NCBI GenBank assembly: GCA_963708855.1
Contig: CAVPUM010000007.1
Span: forward strand, 62,001-126,000
DNA length: 64,000 bases
Direction of reading: 5' to 3'
DNA from: CAIWHR01 sp963708855
GTDB taxonomy: Bacteria > Pseudomonadota > Gammaproteobacteria > Burkholderiales > Casimicrobiaceae
Part shown: one piece after another, positions 55,455 through 63,193 of the stretch
Layout of the letters: each line of letters opens with the position of its first letter
How positions within the stretch are numbered: position 1 is the first letter of the stretch
Program-made: the position numbers and the translations under genes
The notes under the pieces: model-generated
The model's input: the letters and a program-made list of their open reading frames with translations, nothing else
What the model was told of the DNA's origin: nothing
The model's database searches: none

Positions 55455-56531
55455 ATGAGAAAACTCTTGCTCGTCGCAGGCGCCGCCTGCGCCATGATGT
55501 TTGCCTGCGGTGTCGCCCATGCTGGCGACGATCGGGAGCCGGATCGGACCGCCGTCATCCAGTTCGCGACGCTTCCCGATGGCGTCCGATATCCGGAGGG
55601 CATTACCGTCAATCCCGCGACTGGCGACGTGTTCGTGGCCACGTTCGACTTCGGGCCGAATGCCAACAAGCTGATGCGCTTCACGAAGAACGGCAAGCTC
55701 GCGGCAGTTCGCGATTTCGGCGGCACCCCGATGCTCGGACTCGCATTCCATCCTGCTCACGGCAAAGTGTACATCCTGAACATGGGAGCATCGAAGGTGC
55801 AGCGGATTCCCGCGCACTTTGACGCGAGTACGCCGGTCGAGGACGTGGCGAATGTGCCGAACATCGGCGCACCCGGGCAACGCACATCCGCCAATCCGGA
55901 TGGTAGCAACGACATCACAACGTTCGGATCGACCGGCTTTCCTGCTCCCAACGCGATGGTGTTCGATCGCAGCGGCAATCTCTATTTGTCGGATTCCTTC
56001 CAGGGTGCCATCTTCCGCATTGACAACGCGAAGGGCTGCAATACACCTTGCGCAGCAAATCTTGTTTCGCACGACACGCTGCTTGGGACGGCCGGGTTCC
56101 CGCCGTTCGGCGCCAATGGACTCGCGCTCAACTCCGACGAGACGGCGCTCTACATTGCCAATACCGGCGATCACCGCGTCTTGAAGATGGACCTCGCGAC
56201 GAAGACCGTTTCAGTTTTCGCGGTGAGCATCAATGGCGCCGATGGCATCGCTTTCGACGACGAGGGTCGGCTTTGGGTCGCGGCAAACCAGGCAGACGAA
56301 ATCGTCGCACTCAACGGCAACGGCCGCGTCATCGCGCACCTCGGCGAGTTCCAGGGCATTCGCAAGGACGGGACACCTGACGGGCTGCTCTTTCCGGCTA
56401 GCATTGTGATCATCGGCGACTGGATGTACGTCACCAATCTGGCGCTCCCCCTATCGGGTCTGCCCGGCGCCGAGCCGGAAGCCGATGTGACTCGTTGGAC
56501 CGTCTCACGAATCAAGATGCCGAAGCGCTAG
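55455..56531 (+). CDS. Exported SMP-30/gluconolactonase-like beta-propeller protein
   Basis: 358 residues with a signal peptide (KLLLVAGAACAMMFACGVAH AGD). The rest is a six-bladed propeller with NHL/SMP-30-like repeats: LPDGVRYPEGITVNPATGDV, GTPMLGLAFHPAHGKVYILN, PNAMVFDRSGNLYLSDSFQG, GANGLALNSDETALYIANTG, DHRVLKMDL and DGIAFDDEGRLWVAANQADE. Family members are lactonases or binding proteins; the metal-binding residues cannot be assigned confidently. GGAGA precedes ATG 55455. A clear terminator follows. Confidence 0.82.
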   Translation: MRKLLLVAGAACAMMFACGVAHAGDDREPDRTAVIQFATLPDGVRYPEGITVNPATGDVFVATFDFGPNANKLMRFTKNGKLAAVRDFGGTPMLGLAFHPAHGKVYILNMGASKVQRIPAHFDASTPVEDVANVPNIGAPGQRTSANPDGSNDITTFGSTGFPAPNAMVFDRSGNLYLSDSFQGAIFRIDNAKGCNTPCAANLVSHDTLLGTAGFPPFGANGLALNSDETALYIANTGDHRVLKMDLATKTVSVFAVSINGADGIAFDDEGRLWVAANQADEIVALNGNGRVIAHLGEFQGIRKDGTPDGLLFPASIVIIGDWMYVTNLALPLSGLPGAEPEADVTRWTVSRIKMPKR

Positions 56532-56912
56532 GTGATCGGCAGGACCCAAGCCACACTTTGACCAATTCCGTGCCAACAAGGGCCCCGCTGCGGCGGGGTC
56601 TTGCTTTTTATGGCGTCAATCGTCCCGCCGTTCAGGCCCAGACCCATGTCCCAGTTCGGCCAGGAGCAGCCGGTCGTCGGCTTCCCTCACTTCGCTCGAG
56701 GAGCCGTCGTTGAGTCTATTTGGTGTACTGATTCGCTCCGGCTCAATCTACACAATCGAATGCAGCGGCTCGCAAACGCTAAAAAGCACCGGCATTTCGC
56801 GTCAAACGGCGGGCCGCCACGCCGCCTAGGGTCCGCGTGCAATTTGGAGCATACTGCGCCGACGTGGTGGCACTGGGCGTCTATGTATGCGTCGCGCAGA
56901 CGAGGTGATGCA
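56532..56912. other. Intergenic region, 381 bases, with a terminator
   Basis: It contains the terminator at 56579-56609. The rest has an open frame continuous with the next gene but with no credible protein features before 56913. Nothing else is seen. Confidence 0.5.
56579..56609 (+). terminator. Intrinsic terminator after the SMP-30-like gene
   Basis: GGCCCCGC TGC GGCGGGGTC gives a stem of about eight pairs (one G·T), followed by TTGCTTTTT. It lies about 50 bases beyond the stop at 56531. Confidence 0.8.
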
Positions 56913-57899
56913 GTGATCAACCGGCGGACCTTCTTGCTTTGGGTGATCGCGTCCTCGTTTCCTGCCATCACATGTTCGACGTGGAGCCAGACTGTGGCGA
57001 AGCTGCCCCGCGTCGTGGTGATCAGCGGTGGCAATGAGGAGAGTTCTCGCCCGTACACGGAGAGCTTCCTCGACGGTATGCGGCAGGTGGGGCAGATCGA
57101 AGGACGGTCAGTCCAGATCGAGGTGCGATACGGCGACGGCGACCCCGCCCGCGTGCGGGCGCTGATTCGCGAAAGTGTAGCGAAATCGCCTGCCGTGCTC
57201 GTTGTCGCCGGACTTACACCTGCGAGCTTTGCACGCGACACGACCACGACCGTGCCCATCGTTGTCGCCACGTCGAGTGATCTAGTGGGTGTGGGAATCG
57301 TGAAGAGCCTGGCCCGTCCCGGTGGCAACATCACCGGCATATCCGACCTTACCGACGAAACCACCATCAAGCGCTTAGAGTTGCTCAAGGCCGCGCTTCC
57401 GAACGCGTCGCGAGTGGCGTTTCTCGTCAACCCGGAGTTTCCTGCCACGCCCAAGATCGTGGAGCGCGTGCAGACTGTCGCTCCGGAGCTGCGTTTCCAG
57501 GTAGCGTGGCTTTACGCGAAGGATCGCGCCTCACTTGTGCTGGAACTGGATTCTCTCGAAAAGGCTCCTCCCGATGCACTGGTCGTCACCGATGCGCTGG
57601 CCGTGGAGAATGCGGCGGAAATAATCAAGCGCGCAACCGTGCTCCGCGTCCCGGTCGTCCACTTCTGGCCCGGTACCGCCGAGCAAGGGGCTCTCTTTAG
57701 CTACCAGGCCAATGTTCTCGACAACTTCCGGCGCGCTGCCGGTTATGTCGACAAGATCCTCAAGGGCACGAAGCCCGGCGACCTTCCCATCTATCAACCG
57801 ACGCGCTATGAGTTGGTCGTCAATCCAAAGGTGGCGCGCAGTCTGGGGTTGTCCCTGCCACAAACTTTCCTCATCCGCGTGGATCGAGAGGTTCCGTGA
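56913..57899 (+). CDS. ABC transporter substrate-binding protein, TrpX/ABC_sub_bind family
   Basis: About 328 residues. An RR-type signal (INRRTFLLWVIASSFPAITC) is followed by the two-lobed binding fold: LPRVVVISGGNEESSRPYTE, FLDGMRQVGQIEGRSVQIEV, VLVVAGLTPASFARDTTTTV PIVVATSSDLVG, LARPGGNITGISDLTDETTI and YVDKILKGTKPGDLPIYQPT. The family includes tryptophan/tyrosine binders, but in this order of bacteria many solitary copies exist without permease. That is the case here: no permease or ATPase is adjacent. Start GTG 56913 with GAGG upstream; ATG 56884 is possible. Confidence 0.83.
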   Translation: MINRRTFLLWVIASSFPAITCSTWSQTVAKLPRVVVISGGNEESSRPYTESFLDGMRQVGQIEGRSVQIEVRYGDGDPARVRALIRESVAKSPAVLVVAGLTPASFARDTTTTVPIVVATSSDLVGVGIVKSLARPGGNITGISDLTDETTIKRLELLKAALPNASRVAFLVNPEFPATPKIVERVQTVAPELRFQVAWLYAKDRASLVLELDSLEKAPPDALVVTDALAVENAAEIIKRATVLRVPVVHFWPGTAEQGALFSYQANVLDNFRRAAGYVDKILKGTKPGDLPIYQPTRYELVVNPKVARSLGLSLPQTFLIRVDREVP

Positions 57900-58627
57900 T
57901 GGAAGGCTGCGCGTTGTTCCGACGGTCGCGCCATTCGCGGCATTGCCGTCGATTTGATCTGTTGACCGTCCCCTATTTCGAAGCTCGGCCGTCTGCAGGG
58001 TCGAGCTCGGTCGAGGGCGAGACATCGACTGCGGCCAAATGTCGTAGCGCATTGCGCAAATGGCCATTGACGCTCGCCTTCGTGCTGGCGCTTGTCTTTC
58101 CGTTCACCGACGCATTGGGCGATGCGCGAGCAGGCGAGAAGGCGGCCCAAACTTGCCTGTTGTGTCACAAGATCGATTCCGTCGTTGGCGCGCCAACACT
58201 CGAGCAACAACCGTCGAAGTACTTGGTAGCGCAGATTAATGCGTTCAAGTCTGGGAAGAGAAGCGAACCCGCAATGCGAACCAACGTTGTAAGACTGTCC
58301 GCAAAGGAAGTTCAGGACATCTCGGATTTCTTTTCCTCTCAGCGGGCTAGACCAGCGCGGTTTGGCACCGACCCAGAACCAAAGACAATCGCGCTAGGCG
58401 CGGCGAGCGCAAAGGAGCTAAATTGCGCGAAGTGCCATTCGGAAGACTATCGAGGCGGTAACGACATCCCAAGACTCGCCGGTCAAGTCCCCACTTACTT
58501 GGTGCTCAAGATTGACGAGTTTAAGCGTGGTGCGCGGCCACACCCGGCCATTTCTGCAGCGACCGACAAACTTAGTGATCCGGTAACTGAAGCCCTCGCT
58601 GCGTACTTCGGCAAACTTGAGCCCTAA
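57899..58627 (+). CDS. Di-haem cytochrome c (c4-like)
   Basis: Two CxxCH sites, CLLCH and CAKCH, each in a ~85-residue haem domain (GEKAAQTCLLCHKIDSVVGA PTLEQQPSKYLVAQINAFKS and AKELNCAKCHSEDYRGGNDI PRLAGQVPTYLVLKIDEFK). That is the c4/c5 pattern of periplasmic electron carriers. An export segment (WPLTLAFVLALVFPFTDALG) lies ~55 residues after ATG 57899; TTG 58052 would place it at the N-terminus and is a likelier start. ATG 57899 overlaps the preceding TGA. Redox partner unknown. Confidence 0.85.
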   Translation: MEGCALFRRSRHSRHCRRFDLLTVPYFEARPSAGSSSVEGETSTAAKCRSALRKWPLTLAFVLALVFPFTDALGDARAGEKAAQTCLLCHKIDSVVGAPTLEQQPSKYLVAQINAFKSGKRSEPAMRTNVVRLSAKEVQDISDFFSSQRARPARFGTDPEPKTIALGAASAKELNCAKCHSEDYRGGNDIPRLAGQVPTYLVLKIDEFKRGARPHPAISAATDKLSDPVTEALAAYFGKLEP

Positions 58628-58819
58628 CCTTGCACTCGAATCGTTCCCGCTGACGCGTCAAACAGTAAGGGGCGGCCTGAACGACCGCTTTTCGCCACGA
58701 TGGATTTCTGCTTAGGGTCGAAAACGCCAGCTCGAGCAACGACGCCGACCGACTCCTTCGCGTCTGATGCTGACGCCCAACAGAGCAAATTGTCGGTCAA
58801 TTGCAACAGTCGTGTACGG

Positions 58820-59089
58820 TCACTTCGCCGCCGGATTAGGGTAGGTCGGCAGCGCGTCCATTGCCTTCGCTAGCGCGGCAGAGGCCGCATTGAGCTGCGC
58901 CAGCGCGCGTTGAACCTCCTCTGTATTGGCGGTCTGGGAATTGTCGCCGGCAGCGACGCGAGTGAGGATGCGCTCGATCAGGTCACGCTCGATTTCGGCG
59001 ACGCGGGCTGCGTTTTCAGCGAGGAGCCGCTCGGCATCAGCGCGTCGGATGTAAATGGGTTCGGGAGCAGCGTTAGTTTTCTTGGTCAT
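58820..59089 (-). CDS. Small coiled-coil hypothetical protein
   Basis: 89 residues, good ribosome binding site (AAAGGGA) before ATG 59089. It is almost wholly helical with heptad-like spacing (RADAERLLAENAARVAEIER, DLIERILTRVAAGD, EEVQRALAQLNAASAALAKA). No Cys or enzyme motif. I do not recognise it. Confidence 0.55.
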   Translation of the reverse strand: MTKKTNAAPEPIYIRRADAERLLAENAARVAEIERDLIERILTRVAAGDNSQTANTEEVQRALAQLNAASAALAKAMDALPTYPNPAAK

Positions 59090-59467
59090 GCGTGATCCCT
59101 TTCAATCGTCGAATCATTGCTGAGGGAGGCACGTCGCGCAAGGTGTCCGCAAACAGTTAGAGGAGATCATCAGGTGCTTCTTGGCGCCCGGTCCGAATGG
59201 CAGGTCGTGGCCGAACGGGGACCGGCAGTCCTTGCCGACCCCCCCGATAGCGATTACCGAGCACCTAGCACTCGACACTGCCAGGCATCATCACGTGCGA
59301 GGCACGTGGTGCTAACAATCGGTCCTTCGGCCAAGATATTTTGCGCGGGGGCAATGGGCTTCGGACGGGTTCTGGCGTGCGTCGATCCGGCTGGTCTTGT
59401 TTCTCCTTGAAGTTCAGTCCCGAGTCCTTGGGGCGTGCCCGCGAATCCGGGCCTCGCCCAGTTCGCG
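59090..59467. other. Gene-free stretch, 378 bases
   Basis: Short open frames on both strands lack family features. Composition is mixed. No repeat or RNA gene recognised. Confidence 0.5.
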
Positions 59468-60070
59468 TTACGCCGCCACGGCTTCCTCGATCTGCTCGTA
59501 CGCCGACGCGATCGCCGTCTGTTCCGCGTCAGGCCCCATCGAAAGACCCTCGGCGTACACAAAATGCACATCGGTGAGGCCGAGGAAGGTGAACACCGTT
59601 TTCAGATACGGGACCTGCGTGTCCGCCGGCGTGTTCCGGTACTTGCCGCCGCGTGTCAGTGCGACATAGACGTGCTTCCCCTTGAGCAGGCCTTCGGGGC
59701 CCTGCTCCGTGTAGCGGAACGTCACGCCGGCCCGCGAAATTGCGTCGATCCAGTTCTTCAGCTGGGCCGGCACTCCGAAGTTGTACATGGGCACGCCTAG
59801 AACGATCGTGTCTGCTGCTTGAGTCTCCGCAATCAATGCGTCGTCCAGTGCAACGCGCGCGGCCTGTTCCGGCGTGCGTTGTCCGGCGGGCGTGAAGAGC
59901 GCGCCGAGCGCGACTTCGTCCAGGATCGGGTGCGGTACTTTGTTGAGATCGCGCACGATCAGCGTGGCGTCGGGATCGGCATCGCGCAGGCGTTGAACAA
60001 TGCGGCTGGCGAGGCGCGTCGAGTGAGATGCTTCGCGGCGGGCGCTGGAATTGATCTGCAGTACGTTCAT
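59468..60070 (-). CDS. azoR: FMN-dependent NADH-azoreductase
   Basis: 201 residues, flavodoxin-like. MNVLQINSSARREASHSTRL is the FMN phosphate-binding start; VLGVPMYNFGVPAQLKNWID and VALTRGGKYRNTPAD with YLKTVFTFLGLTDVHFVYAE are the other conserved parts. It reduces quinones and azo compounds with NADH. ATG 60070 is preceded by a reasonable spacing; an upstream open frame is not conserved. The divergent LysR gene with an inverted repeat between them suggests induction by quinone-like compounds. Confidence 0.92.
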   Translation of the reverse strand: MNVLQINSSARREASHSTRLASRIVQRLRDADPDATLIVRDLNKVPHPILDEVALGALFTPAGQRTPEQAARVALDDALIAETQAADTIVLGVPMYNFGVPAQLKNWIDAISRAGVTFRYTEQGPEGLLKGKHVYVALTRGGKYRNTPADTQVPYLKTVFTFLGLTDVHFVYAEGLSMGPDAEQTAIASAYEQIEEAVAA

Positions 60071-60124
60071 GTTGTGCTCCATCGGGTTGGTGTGGGTGAT
60101 GGGGCGAATATAATTGTTGCTTGG

Positions 60125-60153
60125 TTGGTTCGGAAGCCATAAAAATGGATAAT
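60125..60153 (+). promoter_or_regulatory. Probable promoter of the LysR gene
   Basis: TTGGTT (60125-60130) and GATAAT (60148-60153) are 17 bases apart. The -10 hexamer directly abuts the inverted repeat at 60154-60175, so a bound regulator would cover the transcription start. Confidence 0.5.
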
Positions 60154-60175
60154 ATTGTTCCGCCATTGGAACAAT
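60154..60175. promoter_or_regulatory. Perfect inverted repeat operator between azoR and LysR genes
   Basis: ATTGTTCC, six bases, GGAACAAT: an 8-bp perfect palindrome 22 bases long in the intergenic region of the divergent pair. This is the usual kind of site for a LysR regulator, here probably the one encoded next to it. Confidence 0.7.
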
Positions 60176-60250
60176 TCCGGATTCGGTGAATGCTTGGTCT
60201 GGCGCGATGCCCCGGTGGCCGCCGACCCAATTTGTGGCGAAAGGCTAACC

Positions 60251-61261
60251 GTGAACGTTGAGCCCAACGACCTGCTCCTCTTCGCGCGCGTCGTGGACGA
60301 AGGCAGCTTTTCGCGAGCCGCCGGGCGTCTGGGTCTACCCAAGTCGACGGTCTCACGACGGGTGGCTGCGCTGGAAGCGCAGCTGGGCGAGCGTCTCCTG
60401 CTGCGTACCACCCGCAAGCTCACCGTCACCGACTTCGGACTCGCCGTGCTTGAACATGCGCATCACGTCGTCGAGGACGTTGCGGCGGCGACGTCGCTCG
60501 CGCAGAACCGGCAGATCGAGCCGAGCGGCCGCCTGCGCGTGACGATGCCGAGCGACTTGGCCAACATCGTCCTCGCGCCGCTGCTGGCCGAGTTCGTCCT
60601 CAAATACCCGGCGATCGCGCTGGAGGCCGACCTCTCGGCGCGTTTCGTCGATCTCATCGGCGAGAACTTCGACGTCGCGATCCGCATGGGGGAATTGCGC
60701 GACGACGCGTCGCTCGCCGCCCGCCGGATCGCGGTACTTACCGTCAGCCTCTATGCCGCGCCCGCATACCTCGCCCGCCGCGGAACGCCGTCCGAACCCG
60801 AAGCCCTGATGGAGCATGACACGCTACGCATCCTCGCCCGCACCGGCGAGCCGATGCCGTGGATCCTCAGCCGCGACGGCCAGCGCTGGGAGGGCATTCC
60901 GCCCGGCCGCGCGACGGCCAATTCACCGGATCTGCTGATGCGGATGGCGCTCGAGGGCGTGGGAATCACCGTAATCAACGACCACTTCGCCTTGCAGCAC
61001 CTGCAACGCGGCGAGCTCGTCCAGGTATTGCCCGACTGGCATCTGCCATCGGTCAGCGCCTGGGCGGTGTTTCCCGGCCGCCGGCTGATGCCGGCGCGAA
61101 CGCGCGTGTTCCTCGACGCGCTCGCCGCAAAATTCACGGGACCGCAGTGTCCGGCAATCGAGGCCGGAGTGCAGGAGACCAAGGCGCAGTTGCGACCTGC
61201 GTCGGGTTACCTCCATCAACACTCAACCGACGATATCCAGGCAGCTCGGAAGAGCCGCTAA
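60251..61261 (+). CDS. LysR-family transcriptional regulator
   Basis: 336 residues. The winged HTH is LLLFARVVDEGSFSRAAGRL, GLPKSTVSRRVAALEAQLGE, RLLLRTTRKLTVTDFG; the effector domain follows with RLRVTMPSDLANIVLAPLLA, FVDLIGENFDVAIRMGELRD and AVFPGRRLMPARTRVFLDAL. This is the CrgA-like branch. GTG 60251 (VNVEPNDLL) is the chosen start; the frame is open upstream but crosses the promoter and operator. It probably controls azoR and itself. Confidence 0.92.
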   Translation: MNVEPNDLLLFARVVDEGSFSRAAGRLGLPKSTVSRRVAALEAQLGERLLLRTTRKLTVTDFGLAVLEHAHHVVEDVAAATSLAQNRQIEPSGRLRVTMPSDLANIVLAPLLAEFVLKYPAIALEADLSARFVDLIGENFDVAIRMGELRDDASLAARRIAVLTVSLYAAPAYLARRGTPSEPEALMEHDTLRILARTGEPMPWILSRDGQRWEGIPPGRATANSPDLLMRMALEGVGITVINDHFALQHLQRGELVQVLPDWHLPSVSAWAVFPGRRLMPARTRVFLDALAAKFTGPQCPAIEAGVQETKAQLRPASGYLHQHSTDDIQAARKSR

Positions 61262-61608
61262 TCACAAAGCATCTCGCCTACGACCGCTGCGCTGAGTGCT
61301 TCCTGCCCCATTTGTTAAGGGTTGTGCGATGCCTGCCCCGGCGCGCGCGGGCAGGTCCACTCCGGCGAATTCAGCTTTCCACTGCCCTGGCGCAGAGACC
61401 TTGACGGCGTCGTAGCGGGAACCCGCCAACCCGTGGTAGGCTGCCCGAGTGGCCCTCGTAGCGGGGTTCGGTTTGCGGTTTTTCCCGGACTTCCCGGACG
61501 AGAGTTTCGCCAGACCGGCAGCGGGCATCTGAATACAAGGAACAAGATCGGCACGCCGTCTGCGGCGAAGCCGGCGCCAGCAATACCAACCATCATGGAG
61601 AGATACCA
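61262..61608. other. Gene-free stretch, 347 bases
   Basis: No frame with domain features on either strand. GGAGAG at about 61590 is the ribosome binding site for dctP. The promoter of the TRAP operon must lie here but no clear hexamers were found. Confidence 0.5.
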
Positions 61609-62594
61609 ATGAAAAGACGCGATTTCGTGAAGCTGTGCGCCTCGTCCGCCGCGGTCGCGGCGCCGGGCGTGAGCTGGGCGCAGCAGAACGTGGTGTGGAA
61701 GGCCTCGGACGTGCATCCCCTCGGCTACCCGACGGTCGAGGCGATCGTGCGCATGGGCAAGAAGCTGGAGAAGGAAACCAACGGCCGCATCACGATCCAG
61801 ATGTACCCGCTGATGCAGCTGGGCGGCGAGAAGGAGATGATCGAGCAGGCGCAGGTGGGCGCGCTGCAGATCGCGCGCATCTCGGTGGGCGCGATGGGCC
61901 CGGTGGTGGACGACGTCAACGTGTTCAACCTGCCGTTCATCTTCCGCGACGAAGCGCACATGCGGCAAGGTGATCGACGGCCCGATCGGCCAGGGACTGC
62001 TGGACAAGGATCACGGCGAGCCCGCAGTCGCGGCTGGTGGTGCTGGGCTGGATGGACGCCGGCACCCGCAACGTCTACTCGAACAAGCCGGTCACCAAGC
62101 CCGAGGATCTCAAGGGCCAGAAGATCCGGATGATGGGCAACCCGCTGTTCGTCGAGACCATGAACGCGATGGGCGGCAACGGCGTCGCGATGGGCTTCAA
62201 CGAGCTCTACGGCGCGCTGCAGACGGGCGTCGTCGACGGCGCCGAGAACAACCCGCCGACGCTGCTCGCCCAGAACCACTACACGGTCAGCAAGGTGTAC
62301 AGCCTCACCGGCCACCTGATCATTCCCGAGATCTTCGTGTTCTCGCGGCGCACCTGGGACACGCTGTCCAAGGCCGACCAGGACCTGGTGAAGAAGCTCT
62401 CGCGCGAGGCGCAGCTGGAGCAGCGCGCGCTGTGGGATGCCTACACCGCCGAGGCCGAGACCAAGCTCAAGGCGGCCGGCGTCAAGTTCGTCCCGGCCGA
62501 CAAGGCCGCGTTCTACAAGGCGACGCAGCCGGTCCGCGACAAGTACGGCGCCAAGTACGCCGCGCTGCTGAAGCAGATCGAAGACACCAAGTAG
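61609..62594 (+). CDS. dctP: TRAP transporter substrate-binding protein DctP (two frameshifts)
   Basis: About 328 residues. A Tat-like signal (MKRRDFVKLCASSAAVAAPG VSWAQ) is followed by the DctP fold: WKASDVHPLGYPTVEAIVRM, MYPLMQLGGEKEMIEQAQVG, DDVNVFNLPFIFRDEAHM, SNKPVTKPEDLKGQKIRMMG, MGFNELYGALQTGVVDGAEN NPPT and the C-terminal helices. The carboxylate-binding Arg sits in KIRMMG. Shifts near 61966 and 62010 are cured by dropping one G each. It captures an organic acid, perhaps a C4-dicarboxylate or sugar acid, for the DctQM permease. Confidence 0.9.
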
Positions 62595-62606
62595 CGTCTG
62601 CGGCCC

Positions 62607-62637
62607 GGGCACGCGGCGCCGCCCGCGCCGCGTGCCC
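62607..62637 (+). terminator. Strong hairpin between dctP and dctQ
   Basis: GGGCACGCGGCGC and GCGCCGCGTGCCC form a perfect 13-bp stem with a five-base loop, followed by GTTTCTTG. In TRAP and ABC operons a hairpin after the binding protein gene usually lowers downstream expression so that receptor outnumbers permease. The T run is weak, so termination would be partial. Confidence 0.7.
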
Positions 62638-62666
62638 GTTTCTTGTCCTGCTACCGGAGCTCCCGC

Positions 62667-63191
62667 ATGAGCGCGAAGCAGCGTTACGCGCAGGCGATGG
62701 AATGGCTCTACATCGTCTGCGTCGTCGTGTCCGGCACCGCGCTGGTGGCGATCACGCTGATCATTCCGCTCGGCGTGTTCATGCGCTACGTGATGAACAG
62801 CCCGCTGTCCTGGCCGGAGCCGGCCTCCGTCATCATGATGGTGATGTTCTCGTTTCTCGGCGGCGCGGCGGTCTACCGCGCCAACGTCCACATCGCCGTG
62901 CAGGCGCTGCTCAACGCCGTGTCGCCTGGTGCGCAGCGCTGGATGCTGTGGGGCGTGGACGCCTGCATGGCAGTGACCGCGCTGTTCATGCTGGGCTACG
63001 GCATCCAGCTGTGCGTGGTCACGCAGTATTCGACGATGGCGGAGTTTCCGGGGCTGTCGCAGGCCATCGTCTACCTGCCGATTCCCGTCGCCGGCTTCCT
63101 CACGCTGCTGTTCCTGATCGAGCGCGTCTGGGTCGGTGAACCGCCGAAGACGTCGATCATGTACCGCGACAAGCCGACGGAGCTGGAATAG
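62667..63191 (+). CDS. dctQ: TRAP transporter small permease DctQ
   Basis: 174 residues with four membrane segments (LYIVCVVVSGTALVAITLII, SVIMMVMFSFLGGAAVYRAN, CMAVTALFMLGYGIQLCVVT, IPVAGFLTLLFLIERVWVG). The WPEPASVIMMV and YRANVHIAVQ parts match DctQ. GGAG precedes ATG 62667. It ends two bases before dctM. Confidence 0.9.
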   Translation: MSAKQRYAQAMEWLYIVCVVVSGTALVAITLIIPLGVFMRYVMNSPLSWPEPASVIMMVMFSFLGGAAVYRANVHIAVQALLNAVSPGAQRWMLWGVDACMAVTALFMLGYGIQLCVVTQYSTMAEFPGLSQAIVYLPIPVAGFLTLLFLIERVWVGEPPKTSIMYRDKPTELE

Positions 63192-63193
63192 CC

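Noticed and set aside
56601..56912. N-terminal extension of the TrpX-like binding protein
   Set aside because: The frame is open but lacks protein-like features and would put the signal peptide ~100 residues inside.
58624..58806. A 60-codon reverse frame after the cytochrome gene
   Set aside because: No start context or recognisable sequence.
61262..61608. Possible mobile element end before dctP
   Set aside because: Reverse frames look odd, but I found no inverted repeat or transposase motif.
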